Origin: Micromonospora craterilacus
Lineage (GTDB): Bacteria; Actinomycetota; Actinomycetes; Mycobacteriales; Micromonosporaceae
Assembly: GCF_003236315.1 (NCBI RefSeq)
Contig: NZ_POTY01000016.1
Span: forward strand, 1-47,293
Direction: 5' to 3'
DNA length: 47,293 nucleotides
The notes under the pieces were generated by a model that worked only from the letters and a program-made list of their open reading frames with translations, made no database searches and was not told where the DNA came from. The stretch's first letter is position 1, and every line of letters starts with the position of its first letter. Positions 37,086 to 45,724 of the stretch are shown here, in pieces. The translations under genes were made by a program, and so were the position numbers.

Positions 37086-38866
37086 GCGCGGATGTTGCTA
37101 AGGACGAGGCGGGGCGGGTCGAGTCGACCTGGCGTACGCTGCGCCGCGGGCTGGCGCTCTCCCCGGAGCTGCGGGTCGGGTTGGCCGGCACGCTCGGCCT
37201 GGCGCTGGTCTACATGGTGGGCCGGGTGGCCGTACCGGTGGCGGTGCAGCAGGGCATCGACCGGGGCATCGTGGGTGGGCTCGACTTCGGCGTGCTGTTC
37301 ACGGTGGTGGCGGTCACCGCCGCCGTGCTGGTGGTGACCACCGTCTGCGGCTACCTGATGATGCGTCGGCTGTTCACGGTCAGCGAGACGGCGTTGGCCG
37401 GCGTACGGGTGCGGGCGTTCCGGCACGTGCACGACCTGTCCATGCTGCACCAGCAGTCCGAGCGGCGTGGCTCGCTGGTCTCCCGGGTTACCAGCGACGT
37501 CGACCAGATCACCCAGTTCCTCCAGTGGGGCGGCGTGATCCTGCTGGTCAACCTCGGGCAGCTGGCGGTCACCACCGCGGTGATGCTGGCGTACTCCTGG
37601 CAGCTGACCCTGGTGGTCTTCGTCGCCTTCGTGCCGGCGGTCTTCGTGATCCGGCTGCTCCAGCGCCGGCTCGCCGCCGCGTACGGGGTGGTCCGGCAGC
37701 GCACCGGCGCGTTGCTGGCGGCGGTCGGGGAGAGCGTGGTCGGCGCGCCGGTGATCCGGGCGTACGGCATCGCCGGGCGGACCGCCCGGCGGCTGGACGA
37801 GGCGATCGACGGCCAGCGGCGGGCTCAGCAGAAGGCGATCCGGATCAGCATCGTGGGCAGTTCCGTCGGCGAGCTGGCCGCCGGGTTGGCGCTGGCCGGG
37901 GTGGTGGTGCTCGGGGTGTTCCTCGGCGCCGACCGGACGCTGAGCATCGGTGAGGTCACCGCGTTCCTGTTCCTGGTCACGCTCTTCATCCAGCCGGTGC
38001 AGATCGCCACCGAGGTGCTCAACGAGGCGCAGAACGCGATCGCCGGCTGGCGTCGTGTGCTGGACGTGCTGGACGTGGCCCCGGACGTGGCCGACCCGGG
38101 CCAGCGGGGGCGGGAGCTGCCGGCCGGCCCGTTGGACATCCGCTTCGCCGGGGTGCGCTTCGCCTACCCGGGCGGCTCGGCTGTGCTGCACGACATCAGC
38201 CTGGAGATCCCGGCGAAGAGCCGGGTGGCGGTGGTCGGGGAGACCGGCAGCGGCAAGACCACCTTCGCCAAGCTGCTCACCCGGCTGATGGACCCGACCG
38301 CGGGCGCGGTGCTGTTGTCTGGGGTGCCGTTGACCGACGTCCGCTTCGACTCGCTGCGCTCGCGTGTGGTGATGGTCCCGCAGGACGGTTTCCTCTTCGA
38401 CGCCACGGTCGCCGACAACGTCCGGTTCGGCCGTCCGGAGCTGACCGACGAGCAGCTCACCGCCGCCTTCACCGAGCTGGGGCTGGCCGACTGGTTGGAC
38501 GGGCTGCCGGCCGGGCTGGCCACCGGGGTGGGGGAGCGCGGCGAGGCGCTGAGCGTGGGGGAGCGGCAACTGGTCGCGCTGGCCCGGGCGTACGTGGCCG
38601 ATCCGGACCTGCTGGTGCTCGACGAGGCGACCAGCGCGGTGGACCCGGCGACCGAGGTGCGACTACAGCGGACCCTGGACGCGGTCACCCGAGGTCGGAC
38701 CACCCTCGCCATCGCGCACCGGCTCTCCACCGCGCAGGGCGCGGACGAGGTGATCGTGGTCGACCGGGGCCGGATCGTGCAGCGTGGCCCGCACGACGAG
38801 CTGATCCGCGACCCGGATTCGGTCTACGGCCTGCTCTACGCGTCGTGGTTGGAGCAGACCCGGTAG
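37082..38866 (+). CDS. ABC exporter half-transporter, catalytic partner subunit
   Basis: 594-aa exporter subunit with six membrane helices, then an ATPase with Walker A GETGSGKT 386-393, catalytic E515 after D514 in LVLDEATS, and H-loop H546. Its signature is altered to LSVGE (490-494). Combined with the previous gene, one composite site is complete (this Walker A/B/H plus the partner's LSGGQ) and the other is degenerate, as in TM287/288 and BmrCD. It overlaps the partner's stop (GTGA), as expected for an obligate heterodimer. Confidence 0.93.
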   Translation: MSADVAKDEAGRVESTWRTLRRGLALSPELRVGLAGTLGLALVYMVGRVAVPVAVQQGIDRGIVGGLDFGVLFTVVAVTAAVLVVTTVCGYLMMRRLFTVSETALAGVRVRAFRHVHDLSMLHQQSERRGSLVSRVTSDVDQITQFLQWGGVILLVNLGQLAVTTAVMLAYSWQLTLVVFVAFVPAVFVIRLLQRRLAAAYGVVRQRTGALLAAVGESVVGAPVIRAYGIAGRTARRLDEAIDGQRRAQQKAIRISIVGSSVGELAAGLALAGVVVLGVFLGADRTLSIGEVTAFLFLVTLFIQPVQIATEVLNEAQNAIAGWRRVLDVLDVAPDVADPGQRGRELPAGPLDIRFAGVRFAYPGGSAVLHDISLEIPAKSRVAVVGETGSGKTTFAKLLTRLMDPTAGAVLLSGVPLTDVRFDSLRSRVVMVPQDGFLFDATVADNVRFGRPELTDEQLTAAFTELGLADWLDGLPAGLATGVGERGEALSVGERQLVALARAYVADPDLLVLDEATSAVDPATEVRLQRTLDAVTRGRTTLAIAHRLSTAQGADEVIVVDRGRIVQRGPHDELIRDPDSVYGLLYASWLEQTR

Positions 38867-38897
38867 ACGCGGTTGGGCCCATGCCCTACTCTTCGAG

Positions 38898-38916
38898 TTA
38901 GGTAAGGCTAACCTCA
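38898..38916. promoter_or_regulatory. IdeR/DmdR-type iron box
   Basis: TTAGGTAAGGCTAACCTCA matches the 19-bp actinobacterial iron-repressor consensus TTAGGTTAGGCTAACCTAA at 17 of 19 positions. It lies 15-33 bases upstream of ATG 38931, next to the ribosome-binding site GGAGGTGG and probably over the -10 region, where a DtxR-family repressor with bound iron would block transcription. Confidence 0.85.
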
Positions 38917-38930
38917 ATGGAGGTGGTGTC

Positions 38931-39671
38931 ATGCGGCCCAGCCCTGCGGAGATCGTCCGGACCCTCGTCGCCGGCCGGCTTACCGGCCTGGTCCACCTGG
39001 CCTGCTGGCCCGGCCTGCACCAGGTCCGCCACGTCACCGACCCGGACGGGCGGGTGCTGCTGCTGGTGCCCGTGGTCAGCGACCTCGCCGCCGCGCTGCG
39101 TGCCGCCGGCGACGACCGACCCCTCGCCGTGGTGCTCGACGTGCTCGACCTGCCACCCGCCGCCGGAGCGCCCTCGCTCGGCCGGGCGCTGGTCTCCGGT
39201 TGGGTGCGGCAGTTGGACGGCGACGAGGCCCGCGCTGCGGCGCTGGACTTCGCCGCAGTGGAGCCCACCGGCGATCTGCTCGACGTCGGCACCCGGTTCC
39301 GGCTGTTCCGGTTCGAGGTCGCCGAGGCCCGCTGGGACCGCGCCGGCGTCCTCCGCCGGGTCGACCCGGAGGCGTACGCCGAGGCGGAACCCGATCCGCT
39401 GCACCCGGTCGAGGCGGTACTGCTCGCCGATCTCGCCGACCACCACGCCGACCGGATGGCCGGCTACCTGCGCCAGCGACTCGGCCTCGCCGCCGGTCCG
39501 GCCGAGGAGGCGCCCCGGGTGGAGCGGCTCGACCGGTACGGCATGGTCGTCTCGTTCGGGCGGCCCGGCGCCCGGCAGCGGGCCCGGCTCCCGTTCGGCC
39601 GGCCGCTGGCCGGTCACGACGAGCTGGCCCGGCTGCTGTATTCGCTGCTCTATCCCCGGACCAGCAACTGA
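38931..39671 (+). CDS. DUF2470-domain protein, iron-regulated, HugZ/HutZ-like
   Basis: 246-aa cytoplasmic protein. The N-terminal ~150 residues resemble a pyridoxamine-oxidase-like split barrel. The C-terminal ~95 residues, from HPVEAVLLADLADHHADRM to FGRPLAGHDELARLLYSLL, look like DUF2470, a domain that follows the split barrel in HugZ/HutZ haem-utilisation proteins. With the iron box upstream, a role in haem binding or degradation for iron supply is a good inference. No siderophore or haem uptake genes adjoin it, though the ABC exporter lies just upstream. It converges with tetR after 13 bases. Confidence 0.8.
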   Translation: MRPSPAEIVRTLVAGRLTGLVHLACWPGLHQVRHVTDPDGRVLLLVPVVSDLAAALRAAGDDRPLAVVLDVLDLPPAAGAPSLGRALVSGWVRQLDGDEARAAALDFAAVEPTGDLLDVGTRFRLFRFEVAEARWDRAGVLRRVDPEAYAEAEPDPLHPVEAVLLADLADHHADRMAGYLRQRLGLAAGPAEEAPRVERLDRYGMVVSFGRPGARQRARLPFGRPLAGHDELARLLYSLLYPRTSN

Positions 39672-39684
39672 GCGGGGCGTCGGC

Positions 39685-40281
39685 TCAGCCCGGCAGTTCG
39701 CCGGTGAGATAGCGCTGGATGGTCGGGCCGACCATGGCGACAAGCGTCTCCGGGGCGGCCGAGGCGACCGGTTCCAGGCGGACGACGTGCCGCATCAGAG
39801 CCAGCCCGATCAGCTGGCTGGCCACCAGTGACCCGCGCAGCGGCACTTCCGCCGGGTCGATCTCCAGGTGGTCGAGGACCCGGCGCAGCACCTGGGTGGT
39901 CAGGAACTCGCGCAGCAGCCGGGCGGTCCACTCGTTGCTGACGGCGGAACGCAGCAGCGCCACCCCGGCGGTGCCGGCCGGTGAGTCCCACACCGAGACG
40001 AACATCCGCACCAGCCGCTCGCCGACACCGTCGCGGTCACCGGCGAGCACCTTCGGCAGCATCTCCCGAGGGTCGACCGGCGCCTGCATGGCGGCCAGGA
40101 AGAGCTGGTCCTTGTTGCCGAAGTAGTGGTGCACCAGCGCCGGGTCCACGCCCGCGTCGGCGGCGATGGCCCGGATGGTGGTGCCGTCGAAGCCCCGCTG
40201 GGCGAAGGCGGCGCGGGCCGCGTCGAGGATCGCGTCCCGGGTTGCCGGGTTGCCGGGGCGTCGTCCGGTCCGCCGCGCCAT
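39685..40281 (-). CDS. TetR-family transcription regulator
   Basis: 198-aa repressor with the TetR N-terminal helix-turn-helix (about residues 15-60: RDAILDAARAAFAQRGFDGTTIRAIAADAGVDPALVHHYFGNKDQLF) and a helical ligand domain with an HVVRLEPVASA region near the end. It lies downstream of an ABC-2 transporter on the same strand, the usual partner of this subfamily. AGGGAGGG precedes ATG 40281. A strong hairpin separates it from the permease, so it may be transcribed by read-through or from its own promoter. Confidence 0.92.
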   Translation of the reverse strand: MARRTGRRPGNPATRDAILDAARAAFAQRGFDGTTIRAIAADAGVDPALVHHYFGNKDQLFLAAMQAPVDPREMLPKVLAGDRDGVGERLVRMFVSVWDSPAGTAGVALLRSAVSNEWTARLLREFLTTQVLRRVLDHLEIDPAEVPLRGSLVASQLIGLALMRHVVRLEPVASAAPETLVAMVGPTIQRYLTGELPG

Positions 40282-40310
40282 CGCCCTCCCTCGCTCGTTC
40301 CCGTGGGACG

Positions 40311-40341
40311 TCCGTGCCCCCGGTACGCACCGGGGCACGGA
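40311..40341 (-). terminator. Hairpin between ABC-2 permease and tetR
   Basis: TCCGTGCCCC (40311-40320) and GGGGCACGGA (40332-40341) form a perfect 10-bp stem, which extends by two pairs across a bulge. On the minus strand it comes eight bases after the permease stop and 30 bases before the tetR start. No T-run follows. Confidence 0.65.
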
Positions 40342-40348
40342 CGACCCG

Positions 40349-41104
40349 TCAACTGCTGCGCCGTCGCAGGGTGGCCGCGGCGAGCAGCAGCGCCAGCACC
40401 GCCGCGCCCGCCACGACGACCACGTCGCGCCACATCGTCGCGGTCGGCTCGGTGTGCGCGCCGACCTCCTGTAGGGCCTCGACCGCGTACGACAGCGGCA
40501 GCACGTCGCTGATCGCCTGCAACCAGCCGGCCATCTGGTCACGCGGCACGAAGAGCCCGCAGAGCAGCAGTTGTGGGGCGACCACGACCGGCATGAACTG
40601 TACGGCCTGGAACTCGGTGCGGGCGAAGGCGCTGCAGAGCAGCCCGAGCGCGACCGCGAGGACCGCGTTCAGCACGGCGATCATGATCACCAGCCCGCTG
40701 CTGCCGGCCGTGTTCAGGCCGAACACCCAGTACGCCACGGCCGAGGCGACGCCGGCCTGCACCGCGCCCGCCAGCCCGAAGGCGATGCCGTAGCCGAAGA
40801 GCAGGTCGGCCTTGGCCAGCGGGGTGGTGAGCAGCCGTTCCAGCGTGCCGGTGGTCCGCTCGCGGAGCATGGCGATGCTGGTCACCAGGAACATGATGAT
40901 GAACGGGAAGAAGCCGAGCATCACCAGCGCGATCTGGTCGAAGGCGGACGGCTGGCCGGGCGGCGTGGGCTGGTCGTTGTACATGTAGTAGACCAGGGTG
41001 AGCAGCACCGTGGGCACGACCACCAGCAGGGCCACGGTCCGCCGGTCGTGGCGCAGCTGGCGCAGGATGCGGCCGACGGTGGCGGACAGGATCCGTGGGT
41101 TCAT
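40349..41104 (-). CDS. ABC-2 type transporter permease
   Basis: 251-aa membrane protein with six hydrophobic segments of the ABC-2/DrrB type. The conserved region RERTTGTLERLLTTPLAKADLLFGYG follows the second helix, and LLCGLFVPRDQMAGWLQAISDVLPLSYAVEAL lies near the end. It works with the ATPase encoded just upstream on the same strand (start and stop overlap by 4 bases), probably exporting hydrophobic drugs or lipids. Confidence 0.92.
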   Translation of the reverse strand: MNPRILSATVGRILRQLRHDRRTVALLVVVPTVLLTLVYYMYNDQPTPPGQPSAFDQIALVMLGFFPFIIMFLVTSIAMLRERTTGTLERLLTTPLAKADLLFGYGIAFGLAGAVQAGVASAVAYWVFGLNTAGSSGLVIMIAVLNAVLAVALGLLCSAFARTEFQAVQFMPVVVAPQLLLCGLFVPRDQMAGWLQAISDVLPLSYAVEALQEVGAHTEPTATMWRDVVVVAGAAVLALLLAAATLRRRSS

Positions 41105-41838
41105 GACGCCTCCCGCCCGGCAGGGCCGGATTCGCCCGCTCTGATCAGTCTCAGGAACGCCTCGTCGAGGTCGTCCACCCCAGCAGCGGCCCGGATCGCG
41201 TCCGGAGTGTCGTCGGCGACCAGCCGCCCCTCGCGGATGAGCAGCAGCCGGTCGCAGCGGGCCGCCTCGTCCATCACGTGGCTCGACACCAGCAGGGTGG
41301 TCCCGGCCGCGGCCAGCTCGTGGAACCGGGCCCAGAGATCGGCCCGCAGCACCGGATCCTGGCCGACCGTGGGCTCGTCGAGCACGACCAGTTCCGGCTC
41401 GCCGACCAGGGCACAGGCCAGCGACGCCCGGCTGCGTTGCCCGCCGGAGAGGGTGCCCACCAACTGGTGGGCCGCGTCCGCCAGCCCGACGTCGGCCACC
41501 GCCCGATCGGCCTCGGCCCGGCCGCGGCCGTGCAGGGCGGCGAAGTAGTGGGCGTTCTCCCGGACCGTGAGGTCGGCGTAGACGCTCGGCGCCTGGGTCA
41601 GGTAGCCGATCCGGTGGCGCAGTTGCGCCGCTCCGGCCGGCTGGCCCAGCACGGTCACCGTGCCGGCGGCGATCACCTGCACCCCGACGACCGCGCGCAT
41701 CAGCGTGGTCTTGCCACTGCCGCTCGGCCCGAGCAGCCCGGTGACCGAGCCGCGCGGCACTGCGGCGTCGATCCCGTCCAGCACTCGCCGTCCGCCCCGG
41801 TTCACCACCAGGCCCCGGACGGCGATCGCGTCGCCCAT
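41101..41838 (-). CDS. ABC-2 type transporter ATPase subunit
   Basis: 245-aa cytoplasmic ATPase with Walker A GPSGSGKTT, Q-loop region YLTQAPSVYADLTVRENA, signature LSGGQRSR, Walker B LVVLDEPTVGQDP and H-loop SSHVMDEA: all motifs intact. Partner of the permease, with which it overlaps by four bases. ATG 41838 has GGAGG six bases upstream; an earlier in-frame ATG at 41859 lies upstream of that site and is rejected. The operator-like dyad at 41856-41885 sits directly before the start. Confidence 0.94.
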   Translation of the reverse strand: MGDAIAVRGLVVNRGGRRVLDGIDAAVPRGSVTGLLGPSGSGKTTLMRAVVGVQVIAAGTVTVLGQPAGAAQLRHRIGYLTQAPSVYADLTVRENAHYFAALHGRGRAEADRAVADVGLADAAHQLVGTLSGGQRSRASLACALVGEPELVVLDEPTVGQDPVLRADLWARFHELAAAGTTLLVSSHVMDEAARCDRLLLIREGRLVADDTPDAIRAAAGVDDLDEAFLRLIRAGESGPAGREAS

Positions 41839-41855
41839 CGCGTACCTCCAAAAAC

Positions 41856-41885
41856 TCATCGAGTGTTGAAATCAACGGTAGATGA
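41856..41885. promoter_or_regulatory. 30-bp nested dyad, candidate TetR operator
   Basis: Two pairs of arms share one centre of symmetry: TCATC (41856-41860) with GATGA (41881-41885), and GTTGA (41865-41869) with TCAAC (41872-41876). It begins 18 bases upstream of the ATPase start, in an AT-rich patch of a GC-rich genome. Size and place fit a TetR-family operator controlling the ABC operon. Confidence 0.6.
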
Positions 41886-42034
41886 AATACCGGCGGGGAA
41901 GCAAGGGCGGAGCAGGCGGCGGTGGAGCAGAGGCTGCGACGGAGCGGTGCGGCCGGACGAAACGGGCTCCGGGGTGACATCCCCATAGCACGGGCGTCGC
42001 GCTTCAGACCGGACACCGGGTCCGTCATCGGTCA

Positions 42035-42063
42035 TTGCACCCCGATCGGACCTGCGGCAGGAT
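42035..42063 (+). promoter_or_regulatory. Leaderless promoter of the nucleotidyltransferase-hisI gene
   Basis: TTGCAC (42035-42040) and CAGGAT (42058-42063) are 17 bases apart, and the second ends six bases before GTG 42070. No ribosome-binding site is present. This is one of the clearest leaderless promoters in the window. Confidence 0.65.
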
Positions 42064-42069
42064 GGCTTA

Positions 42070-43368
42070 GTGGATCACGCTCCGTCACCGGACAGTGGGT
42101 TTTTCGACGACTGGGCAGCACGGCTGCGGGCGACCGCCGATCGGCCCGTGGTGGGCATCCTGCTGCGCGGTAGCCACGCCCGCCGGGCCGCGACCGCACA
42201 CAGCGACGTCGACGTCGACGTGCTGGTCGGTGGTGCCCCGTACGCGGCCCGTCGGGCGTACTTCGCGGAGCACTCCGGCCGGCTGACCCACGTCTCGGTC
42301 GCCGCTCGGGACGTACGGTCCTGGGTGAGCCGGCTGGGTGAGCCGGCCGACTGGGCGTTCGGCCTGCCGGTGACCGCCCCGGCCCGCCTGCTCTGGGCGG
42401 ATCCACGCTGGCGGAACCAGATCGACCTGCCGGTGCTCTGCCAACCGGCGGACGAGCCGCGGCTGGAGGAACTGATCGCCACCCTCGGCAAGGTGGCCGC
42501 CGCCCGGGACGCCGACGACCCGCTCGGCGCCCGGCTGGCCGCCGCCGACCTGGCCCGGCTCTGCCCGTCGGTGCTGCGGCCGGCGAACGCCTCGGTCCGG
42601 GTGGTGTCCCGCCGCTCGGCGTTCGCCGCCGCGCTCGACCTGCCGGTGGCGCCGGTCGGCTACCGGGAGGACATGCTGCGCTGCCTCGGGCTGCGGCCCG
42701 GGTCGACCGGCGAGCTGTGGGCGGCGGCGGCCCGCCTGGTGTCCGGCACCCTCCCGCTGATCCGCCCGTACATCGCCGAGGTGGCCGACGCCGCCGGTTC
42801 GGATCTCGCCGACGCCCTGCTCGACGGGCGCCTGGACCGCTACGTGGCCCAGTTGGGCCGGCCCGCCGGCGGGCTGCCGTCCGCCAGCCGGGAGTCCGCT
42901 GAGGTACCCGCGCCGCGTACGGGACAATGGGTCACTGTGCCCGTACCTGACGCGCCGGTGACCGGCGCCCACCTCGACCAGCCGGAGCCGCCCGGCGGCC
43001 CGGACCGGCCGTCGCAGCTCGACCCGGCGATCGCCGCCCGGCTGCGGCGTACCCCCGACGGCCTGGTCGCCGCCGTGGTCCGCCAGCACGACAGCGGCGA
43101 GGTGCTGATGGTGGCCTGGATGGACGACGAGGCCCTGCACCGCACCCTGACCACCGGCCGGGCCACCTACTGGTCCCGCAGCCGCCGCGAGTACTGGGTC
43201 AAGGGGGCCACCTCCGGCCACCACCAGTACGTGCGCTCGGTGGCGCTCGACTGCGACGGTGACGCCGTGCTGGTCAGCGTCGACCAGGTCGGCGCCGCCT
43301 GCCACACCGGGCAGCGCACCTGCTTCTTCACCGAACTTCCCCTCACCTCCGACGAGGTCTCGTCATGA
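42070..43368 (+). CDS. hisI: Nucleotidyltransferase-like domain fused in frame to phosphoribosyl-AMP cyclohydrolase (HisI)
   Basis: One uninterrupted 432-aa frame. Residues 1 to about 285 look like a Pol-beta-type nucleotidyltransferase: GS at 34-35 followed by the metal-binding D46-V-D48. Residues from about 305 are HisI, which opens the purine ring of phosphoribosyl-AMP, with [23 protein letters not shown] and the zinc cysteines of the ALDCDGD and [11 protein letters not shown] region. A linker rich in Pro joins them. HisI could also be made alone from the in-frame GTG 42937 (143 aa), which has a GACAAT hexamer eight bases before it. The stop overlaps trpE (ATGA). Confidence 0.85.
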   Translation: MDHAPSPDSGFFDDWAARLRATADRPVVGILLRGSHARRAATAHSDVDVDVLVGGAPYAARRAYFAEHSGRLTHVSVAARDVRSWVSRLGEPADWAFGLPVTAPARLLWADPRWRNQIDLPVLCQPADEPRLEELIATLGKVAAARDADDPLGARLAAADLARLCPSVLRPANASVRVVSRRSAFAAALDLPVAPVGYREDMLRCLGLRPGSTGELWAAAARLVSGTLPLIRPYIAEVADAAGSDLADALLDGRLDRYVAQLGRPAGGLPSASRESAEVPAPRTGQWVTVPVPDAPVTGAHLDQPEPPGGPDRPSQLDPAIAARLRRTPDGLVAAVVRQHDSGEVLMVAWMDDEALHRTLTTGRATYWSRSRREYWVKGATSGHHQYVRSVALDCDGDAVLVSVDQVGAACHTGQRTCFFTELPLTSDEVSS

Positions 43369-44918
43369 CCGACGGCAGGGTCAGCCCGGACGCGGCCACC
43401 TTCACCGAACTGGCCGCACGCTGGCGGGTGGTGCCGGTCACCCGGCGGCTGCTCGCCGACGCGGAGACCCCGGTCGGGGTCTACCGCAAGCTCGCCGGTG
43501 GCCCCGGCACCTTCCTGCTGGAGTCCGCCGAGCAGGGCGTCGGCTCCTCGGGCCTGGCCTGGGCCCGGTACTCCTTCGTCGGGGTGCGCAGCAGCGCCAC
43601 GCTGGTCGAGCGGGACGGCGCGGCGGCCTGGCTCGGCACCCCGCCGGCCGGACTGCCGACCACCGGCGACCCGGTCCAGGTGTTGCGCGAGACGGTGACG
43701 GCGCTGGCCGGCCCACCCGCCGACCCGGACGGCGGAATGCCACCGCTGACCGGGGGCATGGTCGGCTACCTCGGCTACGACCTGATCCGCCGCTTCGAGC
43801 GGCTGCCCGCGCTCACCGAGGACGACCTGCACCTGCCCGAGCTGGGCATGATGCTCGCCACCGACCTGGTGGTGCTGGACCACTTCGACGGGTCGGCGAT
43901 CCTGGTCGCCAACGCGATCCTGCCGCCGCTGGACGAGCCGGGCCGGGACGCGATGGTCACCGCCGCGTACCACCACGCGGTGGGCCGGCTGGACGCGATG
44001 ACCACGGCGCTGTCGCGGCCCATCCCGCCGATGGTCGCCACGGTCCGCCGCCCACCGGCCGGTGAGGTACGCAGCCGTACCCCCGACGGCGGCTACCCGA
44101 AGGCGGTCGAGGCGGCGAAGGAGGCGATCCGCGCCGGCGAGTGCTTCCAGATCGTGCTCGCCCAGCGGTTCGAACGCGACACCGACGCCGACCCGTTGGA
44201 CGTCTACCGGGTGCTGCGGACCACCAACCCCAGCCCGTACATGTACCTGCTGCGCTTCGACGACTTCGACATCGTCGGCTCGTCGCCGGAGGCGCACCTG
44301 AAGGTGACCGGCGAGGTCGACGGCGAGCGGCGGGCGCTGCTGCACCCGATCGCCGGCACCCGCCCGCGCGGCGCGACGCCGGAGGCCGACGCCCGGCTCG
44401 CCGCCGAACTGCTCGCCGACCCCAAGGAGCGCGCCGAGCACGTGATGCTGGTCGACCTGGGCCGCAACGACCTGGGCCGGGTCTGCCGGCCGGGCACCGT
44501 CGAGGTGCCGGAGTTCGCCACCATCGAGCGGTACAGCCACGTGATGCACATCGTCTCGACGGTGGTCGGCACGCTGCGCGCCGACCGCACCGCCTTCGAC
44601 GCGCTCGCCGCGACGTTCCCGGCGGGCACCCTCTCCGGGGCGCCGAAGGTCCGCGCCATGGAGATCATCGAGGAGTTGGAGCCGGTCCGCCGGGGCCTCT
44701 ACGGCGGCACGGTCGGCTACTTCGGCTTCGGCGGCGACCTGGACATGGCCATCGCGATCCGGACCGCGCTGATCCGCGCCGGCCGGGCCTACGTGCAGGC
44801 CGGTGCCGGGGTGGTGGCCGACTCCGACCCGGCCGCGGAGGACCAGGAAACCCGGAACAAGGCCGCCGCGGTGCTCGCCGCGATCGCCGCCGCCGAGACC
44901 CTCCGGCCAGCCCGATGA
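43365..44918 (+). CDS. trpE: Anthranilate synthase component I TrpE
   Basis: Chorismate-using enzyme that commits the pathway to tryptophan. The 517-aa protein has the N-terminal feedback-site motif ([10 protein letters not shown]), and the chorismate-binding half with [47 protein letters not shown] and [14 protein letters not shown]. The glutamine amidotransferase partner (TrpG) is not in the window. ATG 43365 overlaps hisI, coupling histidine and tryptophan genes. Confidence 0.97.
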   Translation: MTDGRVSPDAATFTELAARWRVVPVTRRLLADAETPVGVYRKLAGGPGTFLLESAEQGVGSSGLAWARYSFVGVRSSATLVERDGAAAWLGTPPAGLPTTGDPVQVLRETVTALAGPPADPDGGMPPLTGGMVGYLGYDLIRRFERLPALTEDDLHLPELGMMLATDLVVLDHFDGSAILVANAILPPLDEPGRDAMVTAAYHHAVGRLDAMTTALSRPIPPMVATVRRPPAGEVRSRTPDGGYPKAVEAAKEAIRAGECFQIVLAQRFERDTDADPLDVYRVLRTTNPSPYMYLLRFDDFDIVGSSPEAHLKVTGEVDGERRALLHPIAGTRPRGATPEADARLAAELLADPKERAEHVMLVDLGRNDLGRVCRPGTVEVPEFATIERYSHVMHIVSTVVGTLRADRTAFDALAATFPAGTLSGAPKVRAMEIIEELEPVRRGLYGGTVGYFGFGGDLDMAIAIRTALIRAGRAYVQAGAGVVADSDPAAEDQETRNKAAAVLAAIAAAETLRPAR

Positions 44919-45094
44919 ACGCGAGCAGCGCAGCACTGCGGAGTCCCGCGGTCGCCCGTCGGACGGCGGGTTCGGTGACCGCGAGGAACGCAGCGCGGCG
45001 GGGTACCGCGGTCGCCGGTCGGAGGGCGGGCTCGGTGAGCGCGAGGAACGCAGGGCTGCGGAGTGCCGCGGTCGCGAGCGGAAGGCGGACCCGG
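44916..45094 (+). repeat. Three tandem 60/60/59-bp REP-like units
   Basis: Units start at 44916, 44976 and 45036, each opening TGA(A/C/G)CGCGAG and each containing a central hairpin of the form CTGCGG-N4-CCGCGG. They begin in the trpE stop codon and end at the start codon of the next gene, which reuses the unit's GTGAGCG opening. The frame stays open through the units (a 20-residue Arg/Glu-rich repeat), but there is no good start codon. A related single copy lies at 7137-7187. Confidence 0.85.
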
Positions 45095-45654
45095 TGAGCG
45101 AGGGGTCGGGCACCGAGCCGCGGCCGGCGGCCGGTCGGCGCGAGTTGGCGTACGCCGTGCTGCTCTGCCTGGCCGGCGCGGGCCTGGCGCTGTGGGCGGC
45201 GACCCGCACCTGGGTGGTCGACGCCGCCGCGGCGTCGACCCTCGACGAGGGGCGGACCGGCGCGCGACTGCTGCCGTGGCTGCCGGCGCTCGCCCTGGTG
45301 GGGCTGGCCGGCGGCGGTGCGGTGCTGGCCACCGGTGGCTGGCTTCGTCGGGTGCTCGGTGGGCTGCTGGCGCTGCTGGGCCTGGCTCTCGCCGCCGGCG
45401 GGGGCTACGGGCTGGTGGCGGAGATCGGTGACCAGGTGAGCCGGCAGTGGCCGGCGCTCACGCTGGTCGGTGGCCTGATCGCAGCGGCCGGTGGGCTGTT
45501 CACCGCGGTGCGCGGGAAGCGTTGGCCGGCGATGAGCGCCCGATACGAGCGCCGGTCACGGCAGCCGGTCGAGACGGCCGGCCCGATCCAGGGGGCCGGC
45601 ACGGTGGATGCGTGGGACGCGTTGGACCGGGGCGAGGACCCGACGGTGCGCTGA
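45094..45654 (+). CDS. Trp biosynthesis-associated membrane protein (TIGR02234-like)
   Basis: 186-aa protein with four membrane segments (about residues 17-35, 58-75, 80-100, 115-135), the conserved LALWAATRTWVVD after the first, and a short hydrophilic C-terminus ending in WDALDRGEDPTVR. This family lies between trpE and trpC in many actinobacteria; its role is unproven. GTG 45094 is provided by the end of the third repeat unit. Confidence 0.85.
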   Translation: MSEGSGTEPRPAAGRRELAYAVLLCLAGAGLALWAATRTWVVDAAAASTLDEGRTGARLLPWLPALALVGLAGGGAVLATGGWLRRVLGGLLALLGLALAAGGGYGLVAEIGDQVSRQWPALTLVGGLIAAAGGLFTAVRGKRWPAMSARYERRSRQPVETAGPIQGAGTVDAWDALDRGEDPTVR

Positions 45655-45665
45655 GGCCGCCTGCG

Positions 45666-45724
45666 CCGGATCGGGTTCGATCCGGGATCGAGTGGCCTGG
45701 CAACCGCCCCGAGACCACTCGATC
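45666..45724. repeat. Nested palindromes after the Trp-associated membrane gene
   Basis: A perfect hairpin CCGGATCG-GGTT-CGATCCGG (45666-45685) is followed at once by GATCGAGTGG (45686-45695) pairing with CCACTCGATC (45715-45724). Further GATCGAG and CGATC motifs follow to about 45740. The convergent small gene ends at 45777, so this may act as a bidirectional terminator. Confidence 0.6.

Noticed and set aside
42070..42930. Nucleotidyltransferase-like domain considered as a MNT/HEPN toxin-antitoxin part
   Set aside because: No HEPN partner is next to it, the domain is far longer than MNT antitoxins, and it is fused to HisI.
44916..45094. Tandem 60-bp units considered as a CRISPR array
   Set aside because: Units are directly adjacent and diverged, with no unique spacers and no cas genes.
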